64,000 nt of DNA from NCBI RefSeq assembly GCF_000183425.1, contig NC_014759.1, positions 124,001 to 188,000 of the forward strand, in the 5' to 3' direction. Positions 12,502 through 22,891 of this stretch are shown piece by piece (the first letter of the stretch is position 1; each line of letters begins with the position of its first letter). The DNA comes from Marivirga tractuosa DSM 4126. Its GTDB lineage: Bacteria > Bacteroidota > Bacteroidia > Cytophagales > Cyclobacteriaceae. The translations under genes and the position numbers were made by a program. The notes under the pieces were generated by a model that saw nothing but the letters and a program-made list of their open reading frames with translations, searched no databases and was not told the DNA's origin.

Positions 12502-14070
12502 TCAAAACGGAGCCTCGTCTGAATCCTGTGGATTATCCTTTCCTGTTGCCTTGCTAGGTAAAGTAACGGCACTAGGAGCATCGTCAAATTCAGAAGGAAC
12601 TCCCGCTTGAGAAGGGAAAGTAGTTCCATACCCTGGCACTCCGCTATCACTGCCTGGTGAGTCAAGATCTGAAAATTTGGTAAATCGACCGATAAATTTC
12701 AATGGTACGGTCTCTAATGAACCATTTCTGTGCTTAGCTATGATAACTTCACCCACATTGGAAGTTGGCATTCCGTTTTCATCTTCCGTTATGCCGTAAT
12801 ATTCCGGTCGATACAAGAACATTACCATATCGGCATCTTGCTCGATAGATCCTGATTCCCTCAAATCAGAAAGTTGTGGTCGTTTATCTCCGCCACGGGT
12901 TTCTACCGCACGACTTAACTGAGAAAGCGCAATTACTGGTACGTTTAATTCCTTGGCGATATTCTTTAAGGATCGGGAAATAGAAGCGATTTCTTGCTCA
13001 CGGTTTCCTCCACCACCACCTGATTTGGAAGTATCTCCTGACATCAATTGTAAGTAGTCAATCACAACCAATTGAATATCATGTTGTTGTTTTAATCTTC
13101 TACATTTTGCTCTTAATTCCAAAATGGATAGGGCAGGAGTGTCATCTATAAAAATTGGGGCTTCGGTTAATGCAGCTGTTTTGTGCACTAACTGTTGCCA
13201 TTCATAATCTTTTAAGTCACCTTTTTTAATTTTTTCCGAATCCAGTTCAGCTTCAGATGATATCAATCTGTTTACCAACTGCACAGAAGACATTTCTAAA
13301 GAGAAGATAGCAACGGGCTGTTTAAAGTCCACAGCGGCATTTCTTAGGGCTGAAACTATAAAAGCGGTTTTCCCCATACCTGGCCTTGCCGCAATAATCA
13401 CCATATCTGATTTCTGCCAACCCGAAGTCACGCGGTCAAGTGCGGAGAATCCTGTAGGTACACCCGTTAATCCATCGGTATGATTTCTTCTTTCCTCCAA
13501 TTCCACAAATGCTTGCTTCATTAAAGAGGACATATCCGCATAATTCTTTTTGATGTTGGAGTTGGTGACATCAAATAATTCCTGCTCGGTTTTGTCCAAT
13601 AAATCGAAAACATCGGTGGTGTCTTCATAAGCATCTTCCTGAATTTCACGGGAAATTTTAATGAGCTGTCTTTTGATGGCTTGTTCAGCAATGATTCGGG
13701 CGTGATATTCAATATTGGCAGCTGAGTTTACTCTTGAAGTAAGGGAAGTGATATAGTAAGCTCCACCAATCAGGTCTAATTTTCCGTTTTTTCTCAGCTG
13801 ATTAGTAACCGTCATTAAATCAACAGGTTCTGAATTGTTGAAAAGTTGAACGATCGCTTTGTAAATTTCTTCGTGAGCTTCTCTGTAGAAACTTTCGGGT
13901 TTTAAGATGTCTATAACATTGGTCAAAGCATCTTTTTCTAACATCAGAGCACCTAATACGACCTCTTCCAATTCAACCGCTTGAGGGGGCATTTTCCCCA
14001 TATTATCGCTTATATCAAGCTTTTTGTTTTTCTGACCTATTCTTAATGCGGATGATTTCTTTGACTCCAT
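12502..14070 (-). CDS. dnaB: Replicative DNA helicase DnaB
   Basis: 522 residues. The N-terminal DnaB domain (PPQAVELEEVVLGALM, about 27-130) is followed by a linker helix and the RecA-like helicase core with Walker A ARPGMGKTAF, Walker B VVIDYLQLM and the SRSLKNIAKELNVPVIALSQ region with arginine-finger neighbourhood. A C-terminal tail of about 60 residues is Ser/Asp/Pro-rich. No intein is inserted. It unwinds the replication fork as a hexamer. A perfect DnaA box lies 95 bases upstream of the start. Confidence 0.97.
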   Translation of the reverse strand: MESKKSSALRIGQKNKKLDISDNMGKMPPQAVELEEVVLGALMLEKDALTNVIDILKPESFYREAHEEIYKAIVQLFNNSEPVDLMTVTNQLRKNGKLDLIGGAYYITSLTSRVNSAANIEYHARIIAEQAIKRQLIKISREIQEDAYEDTTDVFDLLDKTEQELFDVTNSNIKKNYADMSSLMKQAFVELEERRNHTDGLTGVPTGFSALDRVTSGWQKSDMVIIAARPGMGKTAFIVSALRNAAVDFKQPVAIFSLEMSSVQLVNRLISSEAELDSEKIKKGDLKDYEWQQLVHKTAALTEAPIFIDDTPALSILELRAKCRRLKQQHDIQLVVIDYLQLMSGDTSKSGGGGGNREQEIASISRSLKNIAKELNVPVIALSQLSRAVETRGGDKRPQLSDLRESGSIEQDADMVMFLYRPEYYGITEDENGMPTSNVGEVIIAKHRNGSLETVPLKFIGRFTKFSDLDSPGSDSGVPGYGTTFPSQAGVPSEFDDAPSAVTLPSKATGKDNPQDSDEAPF

Positions 14071-14164
14071 ATATTCCCCTGCTTAATTTGTATTTTCAAA
14101 AGCTAACAAAGCTAAATTATTATTTTCTTTAAATTGAGTGAAAACCGACCAAGTTTCCGACAAC

Positions 14165-14173
14165 TTATCCACA
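14165..14173 (+). promoter_or_regulatory. Perfect DnaA box in the dnaB-mpl intergenic region
   Basis: TTATCCACA matches the E. coli consensus DnaA box exactly. CTTATCAAC a few bases downstream is a looser match. A single strong box beside dnaB fits DnaA control of dnaB transcription better than an origin, since no cluster of boxes, AT-rich unwinding element or dnaA/gidA neighbour is visible. Confidence 0.5.
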
Positions 14174-14202
14174 GCTTATCAACATCTAAAAACTTAAGAT
14201 AA

Positions 14203-14234
14203 TTTGCCACAGCATAAACTTTATTCTATTTTTG
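14203..14234 (+). promoter_or_regulatory. Bacteroidota-type promoter for mpl
   Basis: TTTG (14203-14206) and TATTTTTG (14227-14234) are separated by 20 bases, matching the Bacteroidota -33/-7 consensus TTTG and TAnnTTTG. The -7 box ends 20 bases before the mpl start codon. Confidence 0.65.
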
Positions 14235-14254
14235 GATAATCTAATATAAACTCA

Positions 14255-15628
14255 ATGGATTTAAATCATATAAAACAAGTACATTTTATAGCGGTTGGGG
14301 GGAGCGTGATGCATAATCTAGCTTTAGCCCTTCAAAAAAGAAATATTAAAGTAACAGGTTCGGATGATGAAATTTATGAACCTGCCGCAGGAAAACTGAA
14401 AGCTGCCGGATTAAATCCTTCTATTGGATGGAATCCTGATCAGCTCCACAAAGATTTAGATGCGGTCATTTTAGGGATGCACGCTAAGGAAGATAATCCT
14501 GAGTTGAAGAAAGCACAGGAATTAGGCTTACGAATTTTCTCCTTCCCAGAATTTATTCGGGAGGTTTCTGCCAATAAGCAGAGAATTGTAATTGGAGGGA
14601 GTCATGGAAAAAGCTCAATTACAGCCATGATCATGCATGTATTAAAATCAGCCGGTAAGACATTTGATTATCTAGTTGGCGCTGAAATTGAAGGTTTTGA
14701 TTTAACTGTTCAAATATCGGATGCAGCTATTATCATTATAGAAGGAGATGAGTATTTGTCCTCAAAATTAGATCCACAGCCTAAATTCTTGAAATATGAT
14801 CATCATATTGGGGTGATTTCAGGCATCAAATGGGATCATAAAAACGTATTCCCCACTTTTGAAGATTATACTAAGCAATTTGATTTATTTGCAGATAAAA
14901 CGCCTAAGGCTGGGTCTTTAATTTATTGCGAAGAAGATAATCTAGCCAATATAGTAGGTGCCAAAGAAAGAGAGGATGTTCGTAAAATCCCTTATGCTGC
15001 TCATGATGCTGAAATTAAGAATGGTATAACTTATCTGAAAACTAAAGAGCATGGAGAAGTGAAAATCAACGTTTTTGGTAAGCATAACCTTCAAAATATA
15101 AAAGCTGCTCAAGAAGTGTGTGATATTTTAGGTGTTCCTGCTGATAAATTCTATGCAGCCATCACTTCTTTTAAGGGAGCCAAGAATAGATTGGAATTAT
15201 TAGCTGAAAATAATGATGTGAGGGTATATAAAGATTATGCCCACGCACCTTCTAAGTTAAAAGCTACTGTTAATGCTTTGCATCACCAATTCAAACATGG
15301 TGAAATTTGTATTGCTTATGAATTACACACTTTCAGCAGTTTGGATCGTGAATTTTTAAAAGAATATAAAGATACATTAAAGCATGCTGATGTAGCATTT
15401 GTTTACATTAATCCTGCTAATTTAAAAATTGAAGGGGATAATAAATTAACTGAAGCTGATCTTAAAGAAGCTTTTAATAAAGCAGATTTACAGTTTTTTG
15501 ATGATGAAAATGAATTAAAAAAGGCATTGGATAACCAAAAAGGAAAGGTCTCCACTTTTGCATTTTTAAGTTCAGGGCATTTTGGAAACTTAAACCTTCA
15601 AGAAACCGCTCAAAATTTAGTTAAATAA
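14255..15628 (+). CDS. mpl: UDP-N-acetylmuramate:tripeptide ligase (murein recycling)
   Basis: 457 residues, Mur-ligase family. The N-terminal UDP-binding domain begins HFIAVGGSVMHNLALAL. The central ATPase domain has the P-loop GGSHGKSS and the EGDEY and HHIGVISGIKWDH motifs, and the C-terminal domain contains KDYAHAPSKLKATV. Mpl joins UDP-MurNAc to recycled L-Ala-gamma-D-Glu-meso-DAP in the cytoplasm. The first Gly-rich motif reads GGS instead of the GIGGTAM of MurC, consistent with Mpl. It is followed after 3 bases by the exonuclease gene. Confidence 0.92.
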   Translation: MDLNHIKQVHFIAVGGSVMHNLALALQKRNIKVTGSDDEIYEPAAGKLKAAGLNPSIGWNPDQLHKDLDAVILGMHAKEDNPELKKAQELGLRIFSFPEFIREVSANKQRIVIGGSHGKSSITAMIMHVLKSAGKTFDYLVGAEIEGFDLTVQISDAAIIIIEGDEYLSSKLDPQPKFLKYDHHIGVISGIKWDHKNVFPTFEDYTKQFDLFADKTPKAGSLIYCEEDNLANIVGAKEREDVRKIPYAAHDAEIKNGITYLKTKEHGEVKINVFGKHNLQNIKAAQEVCDILGVPADKFYAAITSFKGAKNRLELLAENNDVRVYKDYAHAPSKLKATVNALHHQFKHGEICIAYELHTFSSLDREFLKEYKDTLKHADVAFVYINPANLKIEGDNKLTEADLKEAFNKADLQFFDDENELKKALDNQKGKVSTFAFLSSGHFGNLNLQETAQNLVK

Positions 15629-15631
15629 AAT

Positions 15632-16435
15632 ATGTTTTTAAATCTCAAAAATCCATTGGTCATATTTGACCTGGAAACAACCGGAACCAATGTAGTCAAC
15701 GACAGAATAGTAGAGTATTCTTTCGTGAAAGTGATGCCTGATGGTGATGTCATCAAAAATACCGAAAAAGTAAATCCTGAGAGACCTATTCCATTAGAGA
15801 GCAGTTTGATCCATGGTATTTACGATAAAGATGTGAAAGACAAACCTACTTTTAAAGCAATGGCTAAGGAGTTGTCATCTTTTTTACATGGATGTGACCT
15901 TGCAGGCTTCAATATTTTAAAATTTGATGTCCCTGTTTTGGTAGAAGAATTCTTAAGGGCGGATGTTGATTTTGATATTTCAAAGCGCAAGTTATTAGAT
16001 GCTCAAAAGATTTTCCATATGATGGAAAAAAGAACCTTAACCGCTGCATATAAATTCTATTGTGGAAAAGAATTGGTGGATGCTCACTCTGCTGAAGCGG
16101 ATACATTGGCAACACTTGAGGTGTTGGATGCACAGATCAAAAGGTACGAAGGTGAAAGTTTAATGGATTTAAAGGGTAAGGTACTAGGTACAATTGAAAA
16201 TAATGTTGAAACCTTACATCAAATCACAAATGACAACATGGTAGATTTAGCAGGGCGATTTGTCTTTAATGATGACGGAATAGAGGTGTTTAATTTTGGT
16301 AAACACAAGGGGCAGGCAGTGGAAGATGTCTTGAAAAAAGAATCAGGCTACTACGACTGGATGATGAAAGGCGATTTCCCTATGGATACGAAAAGAAAGC
16401 TTACAGAGATAAAACTAAGAGGATTTCAAAGGTAG
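15632..16435 (+). CDS. DnaQ-like 3'-5' exonuclease with C-terminal DUF3820-type domain
   Basis: 267 residues. The DEDDh exonuclease fold covers about residues 8-175: ExoI FDLETTG, ExoII region with NILKFDVPVL, and ExoIII AHSAEADTLATL with the H and D residues. The C-terminal part (about 205-265) has FGKHKGQAVEDVLKKESGYY and WMMKGDFP, a small GKxKGxxx domain common in Bacteroidota exonucleases. It probably trims DNA ends or proofreads; its partner polymerase is unknown. Forms an operon with mpl and ends at a strong terminator. Confidence 0.88.
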   Translation: MFLNLKNPLVIFDLETTGTNVVNDRIVEYSFVKVMPDGDVIKNTEKVNPERPIPLESSLIHGIYDKDVKDKPTFKAMAKELSSFLHGCDLAGFNILKFDVPVLVEEFLRADVDFDISKRKLLDAQKIFHMMEKRTLTAAYKFYCGKELVDAHSAEADTLATLEVLDAQIKRYEGESLMDLKGKVLGTIENNVETLHQITNDNMVDLAGRFVFNDDGIEVFNFGKHKGQAVEDVLKKESGYYDWMMKGDFPMDTKRKLTEIKLRGFQR

Positions 16436-16459
16436 AAGTATTTTTAACATCATGAGTAG

Positions 16460-16494
16460 AAGCCCATTTCATTTAATTGATTTGGGCTTTTTTT
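16460..16494 (+). terminator. Rho-independent terminator after the exonuclease gene
   Basis: AAGCCCA (16460-16466) pairs with TGGGCTT (16483-16489), with partial pairing within the loop, followed by T up to 16494. It closes the mpl-exonuclease operon. Confidence 0.85.
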
Positions 16495-16694
16495 ACAACT
16501 TGTTATTTATTTTATTAAAAGTGAAGGCTTGTTATTTCCCTCAAAAGTGCGGACTAATTTGGACAATTGTAAGAAAAATAGCTTAAGAATTGATACATAC
16601 ACTACATTAACTATATTTTAAGAGTTCAGTCCGTTTTCTGCCATTATTTTTACATATTTTTAGGTGATGTAGCATTTTATAAATCACTATTGAT

Positions 16695-18938
16695 TTGAAG
16701 GTAAGATATTTAGACCAAATAATTAATATTTTAGACAACCAAGACCTCAATTATGAGCTTTTGGAAAATTTATCTATTACCGATTTTCAAGATTATAGAT
16801 GTTATTACTTATTGATAGAGAATCGTATTCTATATGTCATTACTGAAGGTGAGGCGGATGGAAAAAAAGCACAGCTATTCTTTAAAAATCTGCAGCAAGC
16901 AGCTCTGGTAAAGAAAGGGAAAAAATTGACTTTTATATTGGATGCTACGCAACTAAGTAATGTTCCTTCCTCTGCACGTGAAGAGATTCATTTTTTTGAT
17001 TTATCATTTAGAAAATATTGGTCTCAAATTCTAATTATTTACCAAGGAGTTGCGAAAGTCATATTAGATATGTACGCCATTCATAAACCTGAGCATGTTA
17101 TGGGGATTGAAAAAGTAGGAAAGCCAGAAATTGCTGTTGAATATGCTTTAAATGGACAGGAATCTCAGCAATTTTCAGGTGAATATTTAAATTCACTTAG
17201 TAAGGATGAGTTAGTCAAGATGGTTAAAAAGTTACAGGAAAAGGAATCTTTATTGACCTCAGACAGCAGTAATTCCTTAGCTGAAATCACCGATATACTG
17301 ACTGATTTTACTTGGGAGAAGGAAAATACAGATTTGGTGGCCTTTGATAAGACGGATACCTTGAGTCCAGTTTATGGTCTGTTAAATAGCATTATATCTG
17401 ATTTTAAAGAGTTAGATCAAGCTCACCAAGATTTAAAAATTGAATTCTATGACAAACTTCAATTTCAGGTCGGTGAAATTTTGCATCAAGAAGCTAGTTT
17501 AAGAGGTATATTTGATAGTCTCGATTCTATGGTTTGGATGGTGGATTCCCAGTTTAACTTTTTGGCTTTCAATAAGAAATTTCATAGTCATCTCAAGGCT
17601 CAATATGGAATAGTTCCGGAAGTAGGAATGAATATTTTGGAACAGGAAGAATTATCTGGTGAATTTGATAAAACCATCCATCGAATAAATATTGCATTAA
17701 AAGGCGAGGAAGAAAATTATCGAGATTTCTATAGTGAAGGTGGAAATATTGTTAAGGTAGTGGATTCTAAAATATTCCCCGTAGAGGTGCATAAAAATAT
17801 TCAAGCAGTAGCTTGTCTCACAAATGATATAACTGAAAGCTTTGAAGCTTCTGAAAGAATAAAAAGCAATGAGCATATCATTGCTTCGGTTAATAAAAAC
17901 ATCTCTGAGGCAATTTATAGAAGTTCACATGATCGCGGATTAATTTTCGTAAATGAGGCTTTTGTGCAAATGTTTGGTTTTAGGTCTAAAGAAGAGCTAT
18001 ATAATCATTCTGAATTAAACAGTATTTATGCCAATCCAGATGACAGGGAGCGATTAGGGAAGTTGTTGATTAAAGAACAGGCTGTAACTAATGTGGAGGT
18101 AAAATTCCGTAAGAAAAATGGTGAAACTTTTACGGGTCTTATAAGCAGTATGGTTAGCGAGGATGAGGACGGGATTAAATATTTTGATGGCGCAATTCGA
18201 GATGTAAGTGCTATGAAAAGTGCTCAAGAGAAACTCAAAAGGCAAAATCGGGAATTAAAGAAATTGAATACAGAACTAGATAGTTTCGTTTATAGTGCTT
18301 CACATGATTTGAAGGCACCACTCAGCTCTGTTAAAGGTCTCATTAATCTAGCAAGAAAAGAAACTGACAAAGAGCAGTTAGATCACTATTTACATCTAGT
18401 AGATCAAAGTATCAATAAATTAGATGCTTTTATTAAAGATATAGTTGACTTATCACGTAATGCCAGACAGGAAGTACAAGCTGACTATATCAATTTTGAT
18501 GAAATAGTACAAGAAACTTTTGATAACTATCAATACTTAGAAAATTTTGATAGAATTGATAAGAGAATTGAGATTGAATCAAAGGTCGAGTTTTATTCTG
18601 ATAAAAGAAGACTGAAGGTTATTTTCAATAATATCATATCAAATGCTATTCGATATTTCAATCCTTTTGTGGACAATCCTTTTGTGAAAATCAGGATTAT
18701 AACCGATGCTGAAAAAGCCTTAATACTAATTTCAGATAATGGATTAGGGATAGAAAATGAATATTTGGATAAAATCTTTGATATGTTCTTTAGGGCTTCA
18801 AATCTGGGGAAAGGCACTGGTATTGGACTTTACATTGTGAAAGAAACCATACAAAAAGTAAAAGGAGAAATTCAAGTAGATTCGGAAGTTGAGAAGGGTA
18901 CAACTTTTACTGTGACACTTCCCAACTTAAAGAATTAA
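16695..18938 (+). CDS. Soluble PAS-PAS sensor histidine kinase
   Basis: 747 residues from a TTG start; no in-frame ATG exists upstream before a stop and the next Met is far inside. The N-terminal domain (about 1-150) resembles a single-domain STAS/SpoIIAA-like module ([12 protein letters not shown]). A linker with a helix follows, then two PAS domains (about 270-385 and 400-512), a HisKA dimerisation domain with phosphoacceptor His537 in [10 protein letters not shown], and an HATPase domain with N-box [11 protein letters not shown]1 DNGLGI and G2 [11 protein letters not shown]. No membrane segment is present, so it senses an internal signal. No response regulator is adjacent. The end overlaps the convergent DUF3109 gene by 4 bases. 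Confidence 0.88.
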   Translation: MKVRYLDQIINILDNQDLNYELLENLSITDFQDYRCYYLLIENRILYVITEGEADGKKAQLFFKNLQQAALVKKGKKLTFILDATQLSNVPSSAREEIHFFDLSFRKYWSQILIIYQGVAKVILDMYAIHKPEHVMGIEKVGKPEIAVEYALNGQESQQFSGEYLNSLSKDELVKMVKKLQEKESLLTSDSSNSLAEITDILTDFTWEKENTDLVAFDKTDTLSPVYGLLNSIISDFKELDQAHQDLKIEFYDKLQFQVGEILHQEASLRGIFDSLDSMVWMVDSQFNFLAFNKKFHSHLKAQYGIVPEVGMNILEQEELSGEFDKTIHRINIALKGEEENYRDFYSEGGNIVKVVDSKIFPVEVHKNIQAVACLTNDITESFEASERIKSNEHIIASVNKNISEAIYRSSHDRGLIFVNEAFVQMFGFRSKEELYNHSELNSIYANPDDRERLGKLLIKEQAVTNVEVKFRKKNGETFTGLISSMVSEDEDGIKYFDGAIRDVSAMKSAQEKLKRQNRELKKLNTELDSFVYSASHDLKAPLSSVKGLINLARKETDKEQLDHYLHLVDQSINKLDAFIKDIVDLSRNARQEVQADYINFDEIVQETFDNYQYLENFDRIDKRIEIESKVEFYSDKRRLKVIFNNIISNAIRYFNPFVDNPFVKIRIITDAEKALILISDNGLGIENEYLDKIFDMFFRASNLGKGTGIGLYIVKETIQKVKGEIQVDSEVEKGTTFTVTLPNLKN

Positions 18939-19510
18939 TCTTTTGAGTTATCAACTTCAATTTCTTTTACCAATTCTTCATACCATTCTTTGCTGTAATT
19001 TCTAATTAAAGCATCTTTCAAGAATTTATATAGAGGTACACCCAATTTTTCACCAAAATCGCAAGCAGGATTGCAAATTTCCCACCTGTCATAATTTAAG
19101 GCATCATAGTCATCATATTTTGTGATCCGGACAGGATATAAATGACATGATATAGGCTTTAGGAAATCGATTTTTCCATCATTATGCGCTTGTTCAATGC
19201 CACATTTCAAAATTCCTTTTTCATCGTAAACCGCATAAGCACATTCTTTTTCGTTTATGGTGGTGGTACTAAAATCTCCTTCCCAATCTTCTATGTACTC
19301 TCCCTGCTCTTCTATAGCTTTAATACCTTCTGCTGATAAATAAGGCTTTACTTTTGGGTATATTTCCTTCATTATAGGGAGTTCCTCTTCTGTTAGAGGA
19401 GCACCCAAATCGCCTTCCACGCAACAAGCACCTTTGCATTTTTCAATGTTGCAAACAAAATTTTTATCTTTAATGTCATCAGTGATGACTGCATTGCCAA
19501 CTAATATCAT
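18935..19510 (-). CDS. DUF3109 family cysteine-rich protein
   Basis: 191 residues. It has the DUF3109 cysteine pattern: [11 protein letters not shown] near the start, then Cys at [24 protein letters not shown] and [10 protein letters not shown]. Eight or more conserved cysteines suggest a metal or Fe-S cluster, as in the related YkgJ-type CxxCxxCC proteins. It is widespread in Bacteroidota, probably cytoplasmic, and its biochemical role is unknown. Starts at ATG 19510. Confidence 0.88.
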   Translation of the reverse strand: MILVGNAVITDDIKDKNFVCNIEKCKGACCVEGDLGAPLTEEELPIMKEIYPKVKPYLSAEGIKAIEEQGEYIEDWEGDFSTTTINEKECAYAVYDEKGILKCGIEQAHNDGKIDFLKPISCHLYPVRITKYDDYDALNYDRWEICNPACDFGEKLGVPLYKFLKDALIRNYSKEWYEELVKEIEVDNSKD

Positions 19511-19600
19511 ATTGCAAAATTAATTTTAAATGATGGAATTGCCTCATTAGAATTGAAATGATTTCTAATAAAGCCAATTTATGTTAAAAAGTTCCGCAGC

Positions 19601-20920
19601 TTATTGAGTAGGTAACAAAACATGAAATGTTGTGCCATTTCCAATGGAGCTTTCAACCGACACCTTTCCATTGTTTAATTCAACAAATTCTTTTACTAGC
19701 AAAAGACCAATTCCAGCACCATTTGCTGAAGAAGTCCCAATCAGCGTGTCTCTATTTACCTGGAATAATTGGGCTATTTTTTCTGGGGGCATTCCCACCC
19801 CTGAATCGCTAATGTTGAGTTCTACTTTATTGTCTTTTTGCTTTTTTGCAGAAATGGTAATTTGTCCTCCCCATGGTGTGAATTTAATGGCATTGGAAAT
19901 GATATTTCTGAGGACAATTTGAATACTTTCTCTATCAGCATAAATGGTCGATTTTCCCGGTATTGAAATATCCAATATAATGCCTTTCGATTTTAATTGT
20001 GAATCGAATAACTTCTTTAAATTTTCAAATTCTTCATTAATATTGATCGAAGATTTTTTGATTTCCAAGCCTTGTAATTGACTTTTTGACCAAGCTAGTA
20101 AGTTATCTAAAAGATTGGATGAGCTGTTTAGATCGCTTTCTAGATTATTGGTTAGTTGCTTAAATTCTGTCTCGCTAATACCGCCTTTTTTATATAAACC
20201 TAAAATCCCTTTTAAAGAAACAATCGGACCCCGAAGATCATGGGAAATAATAGAAAAGAGTTTATTCTTAACTTTGTTCAGTTCATCAACTTTCTTGACT
20301 TCTAAATCTAATTCATTTTTATTGATAAAAGCTGTCATTTTTTGACGATCAAGTAGATAAGAAGCTAAAATTCCCACCATATAGATCACGAAAAGTTGTG
20401 AAATCTGTCTTTCTGCTATTGCTGAATAATTAATGTTTTCTATATAGAATATGTAACCTACAAAATTGATTGTATTCACCATTAAAGCATATCTAAAACG
20501 CATTCCCATAATGGTGGAGGTAATAAATATTAATACCATTAAAATATTGGATAGGAAAATATCAAAAGCTGGATCATCATTAAAATGATAGTGTAAAAAG
20601 AAAATAGAGGAAACAAAAAGGGCAATCAAAATCCCCATGTATTGAGTAAATTTGAAATTGTTCTTTTTAAATAGAAATGTTAACCCACCTAAAGTAATGA
20701 GAATGAGGGCCATTCCTCCACGAAAAGCAATGGATATAAAATCTGCTTTGTATCGAATGACATCTACGAAAATAAAGATAATACTTAGAGTCGTACCTAA
20801 TACAATAACAAAACGTAGAGCATACAAATCATCTTTGAAGCTATTAAGATTAAATTTCTTCTCTGTCTTGGGGTTTTTGAACCACAGAAATAATGGATTG
20901 TATTTGTATAATTTGCTCAA
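19601..20920 (-). CDS. Membrane-bound sensor histidine kinase
   Basis: 439 residues. About residues 30-195 carry six hydrophobic segments and form the membrane sensor. A short coiled coil (ELDLEVKKVDELN) leads to HisKA with phosphoacceptor His227 in SIISHDLRGP. The HATPase domain has NIISNAIKFTP, DSGVGMPPEK, and GAGIGLLLVKEFV. There is no receiver domain or adjacent response regulator, so it is an orphan kinase. The signal cannot be deduced. Confidence 0.88.
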   Translation of the reverse strand: MSKLYKYNPLFLWFKNPKTEKKFNLNSFKDDLYALRFVIVLGTTLSIIFIFVDVIRYKADFISIAFRGGMALILITLGGLTFLFKKNNFKFTQYMGILIALFVSSIFFLHYHFNDDPAFDIFLSNILMVLIFITSTIMGMRFRYALMVNTINFVGYIFYIENINYSAIAERQISQLFVIYMVGILASYLLDRQKMTAFINKNELDLEVKKVDELNKVKNKLFSIISHDLRGPIVSLKGILGLYKKGGISETEFKQLTNNLESDLNSSSNLLDNLLAWSKSQLQGLEIKKSSININEEFENLKKLFDSQLKSKGIILDISIPGKSTIYADRESIQIVLRNIISNAIKFTPWGGQITISAKKQKDNKVELNISDSGVGMPPEKIAQLFQVNRDTLIGTSSANGAGIGLLLVKEFVELNNGKVSVESSIGNGTTFHVLLPTQ

Positions 20921-21058
20921 TGGGTAAATTTTATATCAATGTAATAAAATTATGTTAATTATTGGTAAAAAGAAATTATCCTAATAAGCATCCAAATTCC
21001 AACTCTAGACTTTTCGTATTCTCTATAGGATTAGTAGATTTATATCAATTTTCCAACC

Positions 21059-21066
21059 TATATTTG
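21059..21066 (+). promoter_or_regulatory. Possible -7 box for the SLC13 permease gene
   Basis: TATATTTG matches the Bacteroidota TAnnTTTG -7 element 20 bases upstream of the start codon. A clear -33 TTTG at the proper distance is missing. Confidence 0.4.
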
Positions 21067-21085
21067 CAACAGCAAAATTTAATTT

Positions 21086-22891
21086 ATGGATTTTCAAACT
21101 ATTGCGACCTTAGGGGTCATTTTATTGGCAATAATTCTTTTTGTAACTGAAAAGCTATCCGTTGATTTAATTGCCTTGGTGATAATCTGTTCTTTGGTGA
21201 TTACTGGGGTAATAAGTCCTATAGAAGGAATTCAAGGGTTTAGCAATACGGCTACTATCACAGTAGCTTTTATGTTTGTAATGAGCGCTGCCCTCTTGAA
21301 AACTGGTGCTTTGCAGTTTGTAGCTTATAAACTATCAGATATTTTCAAAAGAAATTTTAAATTAGGCTTGGTATTGATGATGCTGCTCATAGCAGTTATT
21401 TCAGCTTTTATTAATAACACGCCTGTTGTAGCAGTTTTTATTCCAGTTGTAGTTCAGATTGCGAAAAGTACGGGAAAGAGTCCGTCACAGCTTTTAATTC
21501 CTCTTTCTTTTGCCTCTATATTTGGAGGTACCTGTACTTATATAGGTACATCTACTAATGTACTAGTAAGTGGTATTGCTCAGGATTTCGGGTTTGAAGG
21601 GTTTGGTATGTTTCAATTACTACCTTTTGGCTTGATTTTAGTTTCTGTTGGTACACTTTATATGATGTTGATCGGAACTCGGCTCTTACCAAAAAACAGA
21701 AAAAATGAGGAGGACTTAGAGGAGAAATTCGGAATGAGAGAATATCTAACAGAAATTGAATTACAAGATAATACGGATTCAATAGGAAAGTCAATCATGC
21801 AAAGTGCTCTGGTAAAAGATTTGAAGATTGATATTTTGGAAATCAAGAGGGAGGGGACTCGCTACAATTTGCCCCAAGGTGATTTTATATTGCATGCCGG
21901 TGATATTTTGAAAGTTCGATGTAATTTATCGAACATCAAAGAGTTGAAAAGCAGGGCTAAGGTATTAGAAGGCTCTTCATTAAAAATGGCAGGAGATAAT
22001 TTGAAAGGGACGGGCACATCTCTGGTTGAAATGGTTATCAGTGCTAATTCTGAATTTGATGGGAAAAGTTTGCAAGAAGTTGATTTTAGAAGACGTTACA
22101 GGGCTTCCCCTTTAGCTATACGTCATAGAGAGGAAGTTTTGCATGAGGATTTATATGATATAAAGCTTAAAGCTGGTGATGTATTATTGGCGGAAGTAAA
22201 ATCTCACTATGTTAAGGAATTACGGAAAAAGGAGATGAGTCAAAATGCACCTTTTGCATTACTCTCTTCTGATATGGTTATCGACTTCAATAGAACGCAG
22301 TTTTTCATAGTGACCGGCATTCTATTAACTGTTATAGCATTGGCTACTTTTGGAGTATTGGACATTGTGATTTCTGTTATGGCCGGTGTTGTCGCATTGG
22401 TTTTGCTTAATATTCTAAATATGCGAGAAGTCTATAAAGCCATTAACTGGAAAATAGTGTTTTTGCTTGCTGGAGTTTTGAGTTTCGGAGTGGCTTTAAG
22501 CAACACGGGATTAGATCAAAAAATAGCAGGAGGGCTTTTAAATCAGCTAGGCGCATTTGGGCCTGTGGTGGTGCTGAGTGGTTTGTATTTAGCTACCTCA
22601 TTTTTAACAGAGTTAATGTCCAATAATGCTACTGCAGCTTTGATGGCACCAATTGCGATAGCTATCAGTACACAGTTAGGCTTAGTACCTACACCCTTTC
22701 TGATGGCGGTTACTTTTGCTGCTTCTGCTAGTTTTATGACTCCCATTGGCTATCAAACCAACACTATGGTTTACACAGCTGGAAGCTATAAATTCACCGA
22801 TTTCACAAGAGTTGGGGTGGGCTTAAATTTATTATTTTGGGTTTTGGCCACGATTTTCTTACCCATGATTTTCCCTTTTCAACCACTTTAA
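21086..22891 (+). CDS. SLC13/DASS-family permease with TrkA-C domains
   Basis: 601 residues. About ten membrane segments are split into two halves (about 1-200 and 410-600), with two RCK/TrkA-C domains in the middle loop (about 215-385; motifs SIGKSIMQSAL and FDGKSLQEVDF). The halves contain the SNT/NNTPVVAVFIPV and NNATAALMAPIA signature regions of the divalent-anion:Na+ symporter family. TrkA-C-carrying members include sulfate, citrate and arsenite-type carriers; the substrate is not defined. The start at 21086 gives the first membrane helix MDFQTIATLGVILLAIIL. Confidence 0.88.
   Translation: MDFQTIATLGVILLAIILFVTEKLSVDLIALVIICSLVITGVISPIEGIQGFSNTATITVAFMFVMSAALLKTGALQFVAYKLSDIFKRNFKLGLVLMMLLIAVISAFINNTPVVAVFIPVVVQIAKSTGKSPSQLLIPLSFASIFGGTCTYIGTSTNVLVSGIAQDFGFEGFGMFQLLPFGLILVSVGTLYMMLIGTRLLPKNRKNEEDLEEKFGMREYLTEIELQDNTDSIGKSIMQSALVKDLKIDILEIKREGTRYNLPQGDFILHAGDILKVRCNLSNIKELKSRAKVLEGSSLKMAGDNLKGTGTSLVEMVISANSEFDGKSLQEVDFRRRYRASPLAIRHREEVLHEDLYDIKLKAGDVLLAEVKSHYVKELRKKEMSQNAPFALLSSDMVIDFNRTQFFIVTGILLTVIALATFGVLDIVISVMAGVVALVLLNILNMREVYKAINWKIVFLLAGVLSFGVALSNTGLDQKIAGGLLNQLGAFGPVVVLSGLYLATSFLTELMSNNATAALMAPIAIAISTQLGLVPTPFLMAVTFAASASFMTPIGYQTNTMVYTAGSYKFTDFTRVGVGLNLLFWVLATIFLPMIFPFQPL

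Noticed and set aside
14071..14254. Possible replication origin near dnaB
   Set aside because: Only one perfect DnaA box, no cluster, no dnaA, rpmH or gidA neighbour and no AT-rich unwinding repeats.
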